Source: Salipiger thiooxidans (GTDB lineage Bacteria; Pseudomonadota; Alphaproteobacteria; Rhodobacterales; Rhodobacteraceae). Taken from it: DNA of 64,000 nucleotides. A program made the position numbers and the translations under genes. The stretch covers positions 186,001 to 250,000 of the forward strand of contig NZ_FNAV01000002.1 in assembly GCF_900102075.1 (NCBI RefSeq). Direction: 5' to 3'. The notes below the pieces were generated by a model. That model was not told the DNA's origin and made no database searches. It saw only the letters and a program-made list of their open reading frames with translations. Within the stretch, counting starts at the first letter, position 1. Each line of letters opens with the position of its first letter. This document shows positions 33,671 through 44,956 of the stretch, in pieces.

Positions 33671-35773
33671 ATGATGGACGGGACTCAGGGCTTCGGATCC
33701 AAAACCACCTGGCGGGTCGGGGTGGATTCGGGCGGCACCTTCACCGACGTCTGCATGTTTGACGAGGCCAGCGGCGAGATCGCCGTCTGGAAGGTTTCCT
33801 CCACCCCCGACGACCCGTCGCGGGGCATCGCGCAGGGCGTCGAGGAAGGCATGAAGGAACGCGCCGGTGGCAGCGAAAGCGACCCGGCGGCGGCCATCGC
33901 CTATCTCGGCCACGGCACCACCGTCGCCACCAACGCGCTGATTACCCATCGCGGCGCCAAGGTCGGCCTGCTGACCACTGACGGTTTCCGCGACCTGCTC
34001 GAGATCGGCCGTCAGAAGCGCCCGGATCTCTACGACCTCTTCGCCGAGAAGCCCAAGACGCTGGTCCCCCGCGAGCTGCGGTTCGAGCTGCCCGAGCGCA
34101 TGCTGCGCACCGGCGAGGTCTCGGTCCCGCTCGACGAGGAGGCCGTGCGCAAGGCTGCCCGCGCCATGAAGGCCGCCGGGGTCGAGGCGGTCGCCATCTG
34201 CTTCCTCTACGCCTTCGTGAACCCCGCCCATGAGAAGATCGCCAAGGCCATCGTCGAAGACGAGATGCCCGGCGTCTTCCTTTGCGCCAGCCACGAGATT
34301 GCCCCCGAATTCCGCGAATTCGAGCGCCTCTCGACCGCGACCGTGAACGCCTATCTCGGGCCGATCATGCACCGCTACATCTCGCGCCTGACGCCGCGGC
34401 TCGAAGAGCTCGGCCTGCCGATCGCGCCGCACCTCACCCAGTCGAACGGCGGTGTCGTCCGCTTCGAGGTGGCCGCCGAAACCCCGGTCCGCGCGGTGCT
34501 CTCCGGCCCCTCCACCGGCGTGGTGGCGGCGCAGGCCATCGGCACGCGCGGCGGTTTCGACGACATCATCACCTTCGACATGGGCGGCACCTCGTCCGAC
34601 GTCGCGTTGATGGCGGGCGGCGAGACCACCCAGACCAACGAGAGCATCGTACACGGCTACCCGATCAAGGCGCCGATGCTCGACATCCACACCGTGGGCG
34701 CCGGCGGCGGCTCCATCGCCACCATCGACAGCGGCGGCCTGCTCAAGGTCGGCCCCGAGAGCGCCGGCGCCGATCCGGGCCCGGTCTGCTACGGCCGTGG
34801 CGCAACCGAGCCCACCGTCACCGACGCCAACATCGTTCTGCAGGTGCTGAACCCGGTCGAGATCCTTGACGGGCGGATGAAGGTCCACCGCGACCTCGCC
34901 CTGGAAGCCATTGGCAAGATGGCGGAAAAGCTCGGGATGGAGACCATGGACGTGGCCCAGGGCATCATCTCGGTGGTGACCGCGAACATGGCCAAGGCGA
35001 TCCGGGTGATCTCGGTCCAGCGTGGCCACGACCCGCGCAACTACGCGCTGATGGCTTTTGGCGGCGCCGGCCCGCTGCACGCGGTGCGCCTTGCGCAGGA
35101 ACTCGGCATGACCACCGTGGTGATCCCGCGCAACCCGGGCATCCTCTGCGCCATGGGCCTTCTGCTCACCGACCTGCGCGCCGATTTCTCGACCACCAAG
35201 CTGGTGGCGCTGGACGCCGGGAACCTCGACGTCATCGCCGAGGCCATGAGCAAGGTCGAGGACGAGGCGGCGGGCTGGTTCGCCAGCGAGGCGATCCCGG
35301 CGGACAAGCAGATGACGACCCGCCGCGTCGACATGCGCTATGACGGCCAGAACTACGAGCTTTCGATCCCCCTGCCCGACGGCCCGGTGACAGCCGAGAC
35401 GCTCGTCGCGCTCGAGAAGGGGTTCACCGAGGCGCACGAGCGCATGTATGGCTTCGCGGTGCCCGAAGAGCGCATCCTCTGCGTCACCTTCCGCGCCGAG
35501 GCCATGGGCCTCGTGAAGAAGGCCGAGCTGCCCGAGCGCCCGCTGGGCGATGCGGATGCCTCGGGCGCCGTCATCGGCAGCCGCGAGGTCTGGTACCCCG
35601 AGACCGGCGCCTTTACCGAAACGACGCTCTACGCCCGCGACCGGCTGGCGCCCGGCAACGTCTTCCAGGGCCCCGCGATCGTCGAGCAGATGGACACCAC
35701 CACGCTCATCCCGCCGGGGGTCACGGCTCGTGTGGACACCATCGACAACCTCATCCTGGAGCTGAGCGCATGA
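33671..35773 (+). CDS. hyuA: Hydantoinase/oxoprolinase subunit A (HyuA family)
   Basis: This 700-residue protein has an N-terminal Hydant_A_N domain and an ASKHA-type phosphate loop GVDSGGTFTDVCMFD (16-30). A hydantoinase A core follows, with SNGGVVRFEVA and FDMGGTSSDVALM in the middle. These enzymes open five-membered cyclic amides with ATP: 5-oxoproline, N-methylhydantoin or hydantoins. They act as complexes with HyuB, encoded next with an ATGA overlap. A caprolactamase or acetone carboxylase-like role is less likely given its length and partner. Confidence 0.9.
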   Translation: MMDGTQGFGSKTTWRVGVDSGGTFTDVCMFDEASGEIAVWKVSSTPDDPSRGIAQGVEEGMKERAGGSESDPAAAIAYLGHGTTVATNALITHRGAKVGLLTTDGFRDLLEIGRQKRPDLYDLFAEKPKTLVPRELRFELPERMLRTGEVSVPLDEEAVRKAARAMKAAGVEAVAICFLYAFVNPAHEKIAKAIVEDEMPGVFLCASHEIAPEFREFERLSTATVNAYLGPIMHRYISRLTPRLEELGLPIAPHLTQSNGGVVRFEVAAETPVRAVLSGPSTGVVAAQAIGTRGGFDDIITFDMGGTSSDVALMAGGETTQTNESIVHGYPIKAPMLDIHTVGAGGGSIATIDSGGLLKVGPESAGADPGPVCYGRGATEPTVTDANIVLQVLNPVEILDGRMKVHRDLALEAIGKMAEKLGMETMDVAQGIISVVTANMAKAIRVISVQRGHDPRNYALMAFGGAGPLHAVRLAQELGMTTVVIPRNPGILCAMGLLLTDLRADFSTTKLVALDAGNLDVIAEAMSKVEDEAAGWFASEAIPADKQMTTRRVDMRYDGQNYELSIPLPDGPVTAETLVALEKGFTEAHERMYGFAVPEERILCVTFRAEAMGLVKKAELPERPLGDADASGAVIGSREVWYPETGAFTETTLYARDRLAPGNVFQGPAIVEQMDTTTLIPPGVTARVDTIDNLILELSA

Positions 35774-37368
35774 CCGGCCAAACCACCACTCACGCACTCG
35801 ACCCGATCACCGTCGAGGTCATCGGCGCCGCTCTCTCGTCGATCGTGGAGGAGACCGGCGAGGCTCTCGTCCGCGCCTCCTACTCGACCAACATCAAGGA
35901 ACGCCGCGATTGTTCTACGGCGCTCTTCGATCGGCACGGCCAGACGCTGTGCCAGGCCGAGCACATCCCGATCCACCTCGGCAGCTTCCTCGACTTCATC
36001 CCGATGCTGCTGAAGGATCACAACCCCGAGGACATGCGCCCCGGCGATGTCTTCGTGGGCAACGACGCCTACCGCGGCGGCGGCACCCACCTGCCCGACA
36101 TCGTGCTTGCCGAGCCGATCTTCGTCGAGGGCGAGCTGGTGGCGTGGACCGTGAACCTCGCCCACCACTCGGACTTCGTCGACCGGGCCCACGCCCACAT
36201 CTACCAGGAAGGCCTGCGCATCCCGCCGATCCGTCTCTACAAGGCGGGCGAGTTGCAGAAGGACGTGCAGGAGCTCATCCTGCTCAACTGCCAAGTCCCG
36301 CGCGAGCGCCTGTCGGACCTGCGCGCCCAGATGGCGGCGAACCGCGTCGGCGTCATGCGCTTCCAGGAGCTCTGCGCCCGTCACGGCGTCGACACGGTGC
36401 TGGCCTCGGGCGAGGCGCTGCTGGATTACGCCGAGCGCAAGATGCGCGCCGGCATTGCCGCCCTCCCCGACGGCAGCTGGCGCTTCGAGGACGTCTTCGA
36501 CAACCTCGACTTCGACGAGCCGATCCCCTTCGCTGTGACCGTGACCGTCGCGGGCGATGAGATGACGCTCGACTTCGAAGCCCCCGAGCAGATCCGCGCG
36601 CCGATCAACATGACGCGCACCGCGCTGCTGGCCACCACCTACTATATCGTCAAGTCGGTCATCGACCCGACGGTACTGCCGAACGCAGGCCTCGCGCGGC
36701 CGCTCAACGTGAAGGCGCCCGAGGGCTCGATCCTGAACTGCAAGCACCCCGCCGCGGTGAACGGCCGGGTGCAGACCTGCCAGCGCGTCGCCGACCTCAT
36801 CCTCGGCGCGCTCGCCCAGGCGGTGCCCGAGCGCGTCTCGGCCTGCACCAACTCGGCCTGCTCGGTCGCGGTGTTCTCGGGCACCCGCCAGAGCGGCCCC
36901 GACGCCGGCACCTACTGGGTCTATCTCGAGACCATCGGCGGCGGCGGCGGTGCCCGCCCGACCGCGGACGGGCTCGACGGCATCCACGTGCACGCCACCA
37001 ACACCTCGAACCTCCCCGTCGAGGCGCTCGAGGGAGAATACCCCCTGATCCTCGAGCGTTACGAGCTCGTCGACGGCTCTGCGGGCGTCGGCAAGCACCG
37101 CGGCGGCATGGGTCTGCGCCGGGTCTACCGGGCGACCGAGGACTGCATGGTCCACGTCGACGTGTCGCGCAACAAGTCGCGGTCCTGGGGTCTTCAGGGC
37201 GGCGGTGAAGGCGGCCACGGCAGCTATGTCACCAGCCCCGACTGCGCCCCCTTCGAGCGCGGCTACGGCACCCTGCGCGCCGGCGAATGGCTCGAGGTCA
37301 TCACCCCCGGCGGTGGCGGCTACGGCACGCCCGAGGAATGCAGCCAAGCGCCCCTCGCCGCCGAATGA
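35770..37368 (+). CDS. hyuB: Hydantoinase/oxoprolinase subunit B (HyuB family)
   Basis: This 532-residue Hydantoinase_B protein begins LDPITVEVIGAALSSIVEE. It has the family segments DRHGQTLCQAEHIPIH and NDAYRGGGTHLPDIV in the N-terminal half and GGGGGARPTADG late in the sequence. It forms the second half of the ATP-dependent cyclic-amide hydrolase. The C-terminus ITPGGGGYGTPEE is typical. An 85-base gap separates it from the binding-protein gene of the same operon. Confidence 0.9.
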   Translation: MTGQTTTHALDPITVEVIGAALSSIVEETGEALVRASYSTNIKERRDCSTALFDRHGQTLCQAEHIPIHLGSFLDFIPMLLKDHNPEDMRPGDVFVGNDAYRGGGTHLPDIVLAEPIFVEGELVAWTVNLAHHSDFVDRAHAHIYQEGLRIPPIRLYKAGELQKDVQELILLNCQVPRERLSDLRAQMAANRVGVMRFQELCARHGVDTVLASGEALLDYAERKMRAGIAALPDGSWRFEDVFDNLDFDEPIPFAVTVTVAGDEMTLDFEAPEQIRAPINMTRTALLATTYYIVKSVIDPTVLPNAGLARPLNVKAPEGSILNCKHPAAVNGRVQTCQRVADLILGALAQAVPERVSACTNSACSVAVFSGTRQSGPDAGTYWVYLETIGGGGGARPTADGLDGIHVHATNTSNLPVEALEGEYPLILERYELVDGSAGVGKHRGGMGLRRVYRATEDCMVHVDVSRNKSRSWGLQGGGEGGHGSYVTSPDCAPFERGYGTLRAGEWLEVITPGGGGYGTPEECSQAPLAAE

Positions 37369-37453
37369 ACCACCCCGATCCCGCATCGGACCAAACGCAT
37401 CAGAACCCAAGGGCCGGAAAGAGCTCGCAACAACCGACAAGGAGACTGTCACA

Positions 37454-38983
37454 ATGACCACCAAGATGAACCGTCGCGGCTTTCTCGCCACCACCGGCGC
37501 CGCTGCCGGTGCCCTCGGCTTCCTCGGCAAGGCCGCCTTCGCGCAGGATGGCGGCACGCTCCGCTTCGGCCTCTCGGCCTACCCGCCGAGCTTCGACGTC
37601 TGGGCCTCGAACGGCACCGCTGCCGGCACCATCAAGCTGATGTGCCACCGCGGCCTGCTGAGCTACGACAAGGACGGCGTCATGCAGGGCGAACTGGCGG
37701 AAAGCTGGGACGTGGGCGAGGACGGCACCTGGACCTTCAAGCTGCGCGACGCCAACTGGCACGACGGCACCCCGGTGACCGCCGCCGACGTGGCCTGGAC
37801 AGTGACCGAGGCGCAGAAAGCGGACTCGGCGGCCTACCTGCAGGGTCAGCTCGCCACCATCACCTCGATCGAGACCCCGGACGAGAAGACCGTCGTGATG
37901 AAGACCGACGGACCGCAGGCCGTGCTGCCGAACTGGTTCGCGCATTACAACATGTCGATCATGAAGTCCGGCTCCGAGCGCGACAGCATGATGGGCGCGG
38001 GCCCGTTCAAGCTCGTGTCGACCGACCGCGGCGTGTCGCTCTCGCTCGAGGCAAACACCGACTACTACAAGGAAGGCATGCCGAAGGTCGCGGGCGTCGA
38101 GGCCATCGTCTACGCCGACGAGAACCTGCGCGTCGCGGCGCTCGAGGCCGGTGACGTGGACGTCGTGGAATACGTGCCGTGGCAGGCCATGGCGCAGGTC
38201 GGCGACAACGACTCGCTGCAGCTCGACACCACCTTCGGTCCGTTCATGTACCTGACCTTCAACGGCAGCAAGCCGCCGTTCGACAACCCGCTGGTCCGCC
38301 GCGCCGTCGGCCACGCCATCAAGCGCGAGGACATCGCCGCCGCCGCCTTCTACGAGCGCGGCGCGCCGCTTGAGCACCTGCCGATCGCCGATGCCTCGGA
38401 GTTCTACAACGCCGATCTCGCGAACTCGTGGAACTACGACCCGGACAAGGCCATGGCACTGCTCGCCGAGGCCGGCTACCCGGACGGCTTCGACTGCACC
38501 ATGCTGTCGACCGCGCAATACGGCATGCACCAGTCCACCGCCGAGGTCTGCCAGGCCTACCTGTCGATGGTCGGCATCAACGTGACCCTCGACCTGCCGG
38601 AATGGTCGACCCGCATCAAGAAGGGCAACGAGGGCAGCTACGACCTGTCTGTCATGGGCACCGCCGCCGACAACAACGACCCCGACGGCCTTGCCAACGT
38701 GCTCGACGGCAGCCTGCCCGCCGCCTACGCCCGCAGCTACGGTCTCGAGACGCCCGAGATCTCCGAGCTCTTCAAGAAGGGCCGCGCCATCTTCGACGCC
38801 GAAGAGCGCAAGGCCATCTACAAGGAGCTCGAGCAGATCGCCATCGACACGGCGCCGATAATGGGCCTGTGCTGGCGTGAGCAGGGCTACGGCCTTGCCG
38901 GCAACGTCAGCGGCTTCTCCAACATGCCCGGTCAGCTGACCTTCTATTCCGGCTTCACGCTGGAAGAAGCGATGCTCGGCTAA
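37454..38983 (+). CDS. ABC transporter substrate-binding protein, DppA-like, Tat-exported (system 2)
   Basis: This 509-residue family 5 binding protein begins MTTKMNRRGFLATTGAAAGA. The twin arginines at 7-8 in NRRGFL indicate export through the Tat pathway, with cleavage near residue 30. The mature protein has the usual LAESWDVGEDGTWTFKLRD block. The start at 37454 follows AAGGAGACTGTCACA. It is the capture subunit for the second Dpp-type importer and lies in the HyuAB operon, so cyclic amides or the peptides that contain them are plausible ligands. Confidence 0.91.
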   Translation: MTTKMNRRGFLATTGAAAGALGFLGKAAFAQDGGTLRFGLSAYPPSFDVWASNGTAAGTIKLMCHRGLLSYDKDGVMQGELAESWDVGEDGTWTFKLRDANWHDGTPVTAADVAWTVTEAQKADSAAYLQGQLATITSIETPDEKTVVMKTDGPQAVLPNWFAHYNMSIMKSGSERDSMMGAGPFKLVSTDRGVSLSLEANTDYYKEGMPKVAGVEAIVYADENLRVAALEAGDVDVVEYVPWQAMAQVGDNDSLQLDTTFGPFMYLTFNGSKPPFDNPLVRRAVGHAIKREDIAAAAFYERGAPLEHLPIADASEFYNADLANSWNYDPDKAMALLAEAGYPDGFDCTMLSTAQYGMHQSTAEVCQAYLSMVGINVTLDLPEWSTRIKKGNEGSYDLSVMGTAADNNDPDGLANVLDGSLPAAYARSYGLETPEISELFKKGRAIFDAEERKAIYKELEQIAIDTAPIMGLCWREQGYGLAGNVSGFSNMPGQLTFYSGFTLEEAMLG

Positions 38984-38998
38984 GCGCAAGTCAGACAA

Positions 38999-39955
38999 AT
39001 GTTGAGATACATCGCCTTCCGAAGCCTCGTCGCCCTGTTCCTCGTCTGGGTCGTCGTCACGATCGTCTTCCTGCTTCTGCACCTCATCCCCGGGGATCCG
39101 GCGGAGTTGCTGCTGAGCACCGGGAACGTCGCGGCCGATCCGCAGGCGGTCGCCGCCCTGCGCGAGCAGATGGGGCTCAACGCTCCGCTCTGGCAGCAGT
39201 ATCTCGACCATATGGCCGGTGTCCTCACCGGTGATCTCGGCGCGTCGTTCCGCGATGGCGCGCCGGTGATCGAGCAGATCGCCCTGCGCCTTCCGCGCAC
39301 GCTCGAGGTCATCCTCGCCGCGTCGCTGATCGCAACCGGCATCGGCGTGCCGCTCGGCACCTACGCGGCCATCCGCGCCGACGGCAAGGCCGATGCCGTG
39401 ATCTCCTTCTTCGCATCCGCCTCGCTCTCGACCCCGGTCTTCGTCGTGGGCTCGGTGGTGATCCTGATCTTCGCGCAGGAGCTGAAATGGCTCCCCGCCG
39501 GGGGCTTCGTGCCCTTCAGCGAGGATCCGGTGGAACATTTCAAACTGCTGCTGATGCCCGCGGGCACCGTGGCGCTGTCGCTCCTCGCGGTGATCACCCG
39601 CATGAGCCGCGCCTCCGTGCTCGAAGTTCTCCAGCGCGACTACGTGCGCACCGCCCGGGCCAAGGGCCTGTCGCGGGCTCCGATCCTGCGCCGCCACGTG
39701 GTCCGCAACGCACTGATCCCGGTGCTGACCGTGCTGGGGCTCGAGATGGGTACGCTGATCGGAGGCACCGTCCTGGTGGAATTCGTCTTCAACTGGCCCG
39801 GTCTGTCGGGCTACCTCGTGTCGGCCGTCGATGCCCGCGACTATCCCGAAGTGGTCGGCATCGTGATGACGATCTCGGTCCTCTTCGTCTTCCTCAACCT
39901 CGTGGTCGATGTGGTGAACGCCATGCTCGATCCCCGCATCTCGCTGGTGCGCTGA
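38999..39955 (+). CDS. ABC transporter permease, DppB-like (system 2)
   Basis: This 318-residue permease has the N-terminal MLRYIAFRSLVALFLVWVVV helix, the coupling loop VLEVLQRDYVRTARAKGLSR, and six predicted membrane segments. It is 15 bases after the binding-protein gene and its stop overlaps the next start by one base (TGATG). It is clearly distinct in sequence from the system 1 DppB-like protein. Confidence 0.92.
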   Translation: MLRYIAFRSLVALFLVWVVVTIVFLLLHLIPGDPAELLLSTGNVAADPQAVAALREQMGLNAPLWQQYLDHMAGVLTGDLGASFRDGAPVIEQIALRLPRTLEVILAASLIATGIGVPLGTYAAIRADGKADAVISFFASASLSTPVFVVGSVVILIFAQELKWLPAGGFVPFSEDPVEHFKLLLMPAGTVALSLLAVITRMSRASVLEVLQRDYVRTARAKGLSRAPILRRHVVRNALIPVLTVLGLEMGTLIGGTVLVEFVFNWPGLSGYLVSAVDARDYPEVVGIVMTISVLFVFLNLVVDVVNAMLDPRISLVR

Positions 39956-41807
39956 TGAAGGCCTCGACCCGCAAGCTGATCCTGCCCGGCACCATCGTCG
40001 CGCTGATCATCGCCACCGTCATTCTCGCCCCCGTGCTGCCGCTGCAGGACACCCGGGGCATGGACATCCCCCACCGCTTCGCCGGCCCCTCGGCCGCGCA
40101 CTGGCTCGGCCAGGACGAGTTCGGCCGCGACGTGCTCTCGCGCCTGATCTGGGGCGGCCGCGCCTCGCTCTTCATCGCCGTGGGCTCGGCCGTGCTGGCG
40201 GCCATTGCCGGCACCGCGCTCGGGCTGCTGGGCGGCTACTTCCGCGGCGCGGTGGAGCTCTTCACCGTGCGCGCCGCCGAGATCATCCTCTGCCTGCCGC
40301 CGCTGCTGCTGGCGCTGCTGGTCGTGACGATCCTCGGCGCGGGCACCTGGCCGCTGATCCTCGCGCTCACCATCCTCTACACGCCGAACTACGCCCGTGT
40401 GGTCTATGCCGCCACGCAACAGGTGCGCGGGCTCGACTTCGTGACCGCGCAGCGCGCCATGGGCACGCATCCGCTGAAGATCCTCGTGCGGACCATCCTG
40501 CCCAACGTGCTGCCGCCGCTGCTGGTGCAGATGTCGCTGGTCGTCGCCTCGGCCATGGTGATCGAGAGCGGCCTGTCGTTCCTCGGCCTCGGCGTGGTGC
40601 CCCCCACCCCGTCCTGGGGCCTGATGATCCGCGCCGCCCGCGGCGCCATGGAGGTCGCACCCCTGCTGCTGGTCTGGCCGTCGCTGGCGCTTGCCGGCAC
40701 CATCCTGACCTTCAACCTGCTCTGCGACCGCCTGCAATCCGCGCTCGATCCCCGGGCGGTTACCGCCGGTGGCGCGCTCTGGCTGCGGCCCCGCTCGCGC
40801 GAGGCGAAAAAGCCGGTGACCCCGGTCGCCGCCCCCGCCGAGGCGCCGCTGCTCGAGATCTCGGACATGTCCATCGCCGTCCACGACATGGAGCTTGTGC
40901 GCCGCGTGTCGCTGACCGTTCGCCCCGGCGAGACCGTGGCGCTGGTGGGCGAGAGCGGCTCGGGCAAGACCCTGACCGGCCTCGCCATGACCGGCCTGCT
41001 GCCCGACACCCTGCGCGTCACCGGCGGCAGCGCCGTCTACACCACCCGCGACGGCACCGCGGTCGACCTTGCCAAGCTCGACGAGGAAGGCATCCGCAAG
41101 CTGCGCGGCGACGAGATCTCGATGGTGTTCCAGGACGCCGCCGCCTCGCTCAACCCGGTGCTGCGCATCGGCGACCAGCTCGGCGAGGCGATCCAGGCCC
41201 ACCACCAGATCTCTGGCGAGGCGCTGCAGAAGCGCATCCTGGACCTGCTCCGCCACGTCGGCATCCCCGACCCCGAGCGCCGGCACCGCGCCTACCCGCA
41301 CGAGCTCTCGGGCGGCCAGCGTCAGCGCGCCATGATCGCCCTCGCCGTGGCCAACAACCCCCGGCTGCTGATCGCCGACGAGCCGACCACCGCGCTCGAC
41401 CCGACGATCCAGGCGCAGATCCTTCAGCTCTTCGCGCAGCTCAAGAAGGACACGCCGGGCATGGGTATGATCTTCGTCACCCACGACCTTGCCGTGGTGG
41501 CCGAGATCGCCGACAGGGTGACGGTGATGTACGCGGGCGAGGTGGTCGAGGAAGGCCCCGTGGCCGAGGTCTTCGCCCGTCCCCGTCACCCCTACACCGC
41601 CGCGCTGATCTCGTCGGTGCCCGAGAGCGGTGCCGAGCGGCTCACCGCGATCCCCGGCACCGTGCCCTCGCCGCGCAACATGCCCACAGGCTGCCGCTTC
41701 GCGCCGCGCTGCGGCTTCGCGACCGCCGAGTGCGAGAGCCGGTCGCCCAAGGCCGAACACCCCGCAGCCGACCGTGTCACCCGCTGCTTCCGCTGGGAGA
41801 ACGTCAC

Positions 41808-41811
<4 letters not shown>
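39955..41811 (+). CDS. Fused ABC permease-ATPase, DppC-DppD (system 2)
   Basis: A single 618-residue frame holds a complete DppC-type permease (about residues 1-268; HWLGQDEFGRDVLSRLIWGG, LSFLGLGVVPPTPSWGLM). A 30-residue linker (about 269-298, rich in Pro, Ala and Arg) follows, then a full DppD-type ATPase (about 299-618; Walker A GESGSGKT near 333, signature LSGGQRQRAMIA, Walker B LLIADEPTTALD). The frame is open throughout with no internal stop, so the fusion is real in this sequence. Fusions of this type are known in public databases but are a minority arrangement. The C-terminal domain has CRFAPRCGFATAEC. Confidence 0.93.
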
Positions 41812-42805
<994 letters not shown>

Positions 42806-42809
<4 letters not shown>

Positions 42810-43519
42810 CCGATCCCGTCGCGATGATCACCGGCGCCAATCGCGGTATCGGCGCCGCCATCGCGCTGGCGCTGGCGGAGCGCGGCTACCGGCTGGCGCT
42901 GGGGCTGCGCGATCCCTCGAAGCTCCCCGCGAGCCTTGCCGAGCACGACCCGCTGGTGGTGCAGTACGACGCCGCCGTGGCCGAGGACGCCCGTGCCTTC
43001 GTCGAGGCCACCGAGACCGAGTTCGGCCGCATCGACGCGCTGGTCAACAACGCCGGCATCGGCGGCCCGCTCGAGCTCATGCCCGAGCCCGCGCAGGACG
43101 ACGAGGAGATGGAGGCGATGCTCGACAGGCTGCTCTCGGTCAACGTCAAGGCGCCGTTCCGGCTGACCCGTGCCGCCCTGCCCGCGCTCTGCCGTTCGGG
43201 GACGGGGCGGGTCATCGTGCTGGCCTCGCTCTCCGGGCAGCGGGTGCTGGGGCTGAACGCCGGCTACCAGATGACCAAGCACGCGGCGATCGCGCTCTCG
43301 CACGCCGCACGGCGCGCAGGCTGGGACCAGGGTGTGCGCGCCTGCGCCGTCTGCCCCGGCTTCGTCGCCACCGACCTGACACTGCGGCACGACCTGCCCC
43401 GGCACGAAATCACCCAGCCCGAAGACCTCGCTCGCCTCGTCGCCGAGGTGGTCACGCTTCCCAACAGCGCCAGCGTCTCCGAGCTCAATGTCAACTGGCG
43501 CTACGAACCGGGGTTATGA
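42806..43519 (+). CDS. SDR-family oxidoreductase
   Basis: This 237-residue short-chain dehydrogenase has TGANRGIG near residue 9, NNAGIGG, and the catalytic YQMTK with an upstream serine in LASLSGQ. It is embedded between the transporter ATPase and a FAD oxidase with ATGA overlaps on both sides. It therefore belongs to the catabolic operon and probably oxidises or reduces an alcohol or carbonyl intermediate. Confidence 0.88.
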
Positions 43520-44838
43520 TGCGTCCTTATGCAGACAAGGTCGAAAGCGACCCGTCCGTTCCTGCAGCCGTCGATATCGTCGTCATCGGCGGCGGCATCG
43601 TCGGCTGTTCCGCCGCCTTCTGGGCCGCCGAGCAGGGCCACCGCGTGGCGCTGATCGAGAAGGGCCGCATCGCCGGCGAGCAGTCCAGCCGCAACTGGGG
43701 CTGGGTCCGCCGCATGGGCCGCGCCGTGGCGGAGTACCCGCTGGGCATCGAGAGCCTGCGGATCTGGGACACGCTGGCGCAGCGCACCGGACACGACACC
43801 GGCTTCTGCCGCACCGGGGTGGTCTACACCGCCCAGACCGACGCCGAGATGGCGTGGATCGAGACGGTGCGCCGGGACGCCCAAACCTTCGGGCTCGCCG
43901 CCCAGTCGCTGACCCCGGCGCAGCTGTCGGACCGCTTCGAGGGCGCGTCGCTCACCGCACGTGCCGGGCTCTACACCGAGGACGACGGCCGCGCCGAACC
44001 GGCGCTCGCCGCCCCCGCGCTGGCGCGCGGCGCCCGCACCAAGGGCGCCACCGTGCTCACCGGCTGCGCCGTGCGCAGCATCGAGACCAAGGCCGGCACC
44101 GTCTCGGCCGTGATCACCGAGCGCGGGCGCATCGCCTGCAACGCGGTGATCGTCGCCGGTGGTGCCTGGTCGCGGCTGTTCCTCGGCAACCTCGGGATCG
44201 ACTTCCCGCAATTGCGGGTGCGCGGCTCGGCCATGCGCACCGCGCCGATCAAGGGCGGCCCGGCCCACGCGCTCGGCAACGGCGCCTTCGGGATCCGGCC
44301 ACGCCTCGATGGCGGCTATACCATCGCTCAGCGCGGCCGCTCCAAGGTGCAGATCACGCCCGACAGCTTCCGGCTCTTCGGCAAGTACCTCGGCAGCCTC
44401 CGCGAGAACCGCGGCGAGATCAGCCTGACCGTCGACCGCAGCATGTGGGACGGGCTGGTGACGCCCCGGCACTGGCAGCCCGACGAGATCTCGCCCTTCG
44501 AGAAATGCCGCGTGCTCGATCCCGAGCCGCAGGAGGCCGCACTCGCCAAGGCGATGCGTGCCGTGCAGGCCGCCTTCCCGGCGCTGAAACAGGCCACCAT
44601 CACCGAGAGATGGGGCGGCATCATCGACGTCACCCCCGACGCGGTGCCAGTGATCGACCCGGTGGACGAGATCCCCGGGCTGGTCATCGCCAGCGGCTTC
44701 TCTGGCCACGGCTTCGGCATCGGCCCCGCCGCGGGCCAACTGGCCGGCGAACTCGCCACGGGCGTCCCGACGCTCGTGGACCCCACGCCCTTCCGGCTCG
44801 ACCGCTTCGGCGGAGCGATGCTGAAAGCGGCAGAGTGA
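43516..44838 (+). CDS. FAD-dependent oxidoreductase, DadA/sarcosine-oxidase-like
   Basis: This 440-residue DAO-fold flavoprotein has GGGIVGCSAAFWAAEQGHRV (starting near residue 22) for FAD binding, SSRNWGWVRRMGR, and a C-terminal ASGFSGHGFGIGPAAG block. It would oxidise a D-amino acid or N-methyl amino acid such as sarcosine, passing electrons to oxygen or quinone. It is the last gene of the hyuAB operon and overlaps the SDR stop by ATGA. Confidence 0.88.
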   Translation: MMRPYADKVESDPSVPAAVDIVVIGGGIVGCSAAFWAAEQGHRVALIEKGRIAGEQSSRNWGWVRRMGRAVAEYPLGIESLRIWDTLAQRTGHDTGFCRTGVVYTAQTDAEMAWIETVRRDAQTFGLAAQSLTPAQLSDRFEGASLTARAGLYTEDDGRAEPALAAPALARGARTKGATVLTGCAVRSIETKAGTVSAVITERGRIACNAVIVAGGAWSRLFLGNLGIDFPQLRVRGSAMRTAPIKGGPAHALGNGAFGIRPRLDGGYTIAQRGRSKVQITPDSFRLFGKYLGSLRENRGEISLTVDRSMWDGLVTPRHWQPDEISPFEKCRVLDPEPQEAALAKAMRAVQAAFPALKQATITERWGGIIDVTPDAVPVIDPVDEIPGLVIASGFSGHGFGIGPAAGQLAGELATGVPTLVDPTPFRLDRFGGAMLKAAE

Positions 44839-44867
44839 CCGAAGACGGGAAAAATTTTCTCTATCGG

Positions 44868-44879
44868 TCGGAAATCCGA
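44868..44879. repeat. Short palindrome in the creatininase promoter gap
   Basis: TCGGA-AA-TCCGA lies in the 118-base gap before the creatininase-like gene, next to a second palindrome GAAAA-A-TTTTC. Either could be part of an operator for the TRAP operon. Support is limited to symmetry. Confidence 0.3.
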
Positions 44880-44956
44880 ATGAATTGGACGCCCCCCGCG
44901 GCGTTCCGCTTCACTGGGACCCGACCGCACACGACGACTGACAAGGAACGGAACAG

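Noticed and set aside
33653-35797. A 714-codon open frame on the minus strand
   Set aside because: It is antisense to hyuA and mirrors its codons; no ribosome site or family motif.
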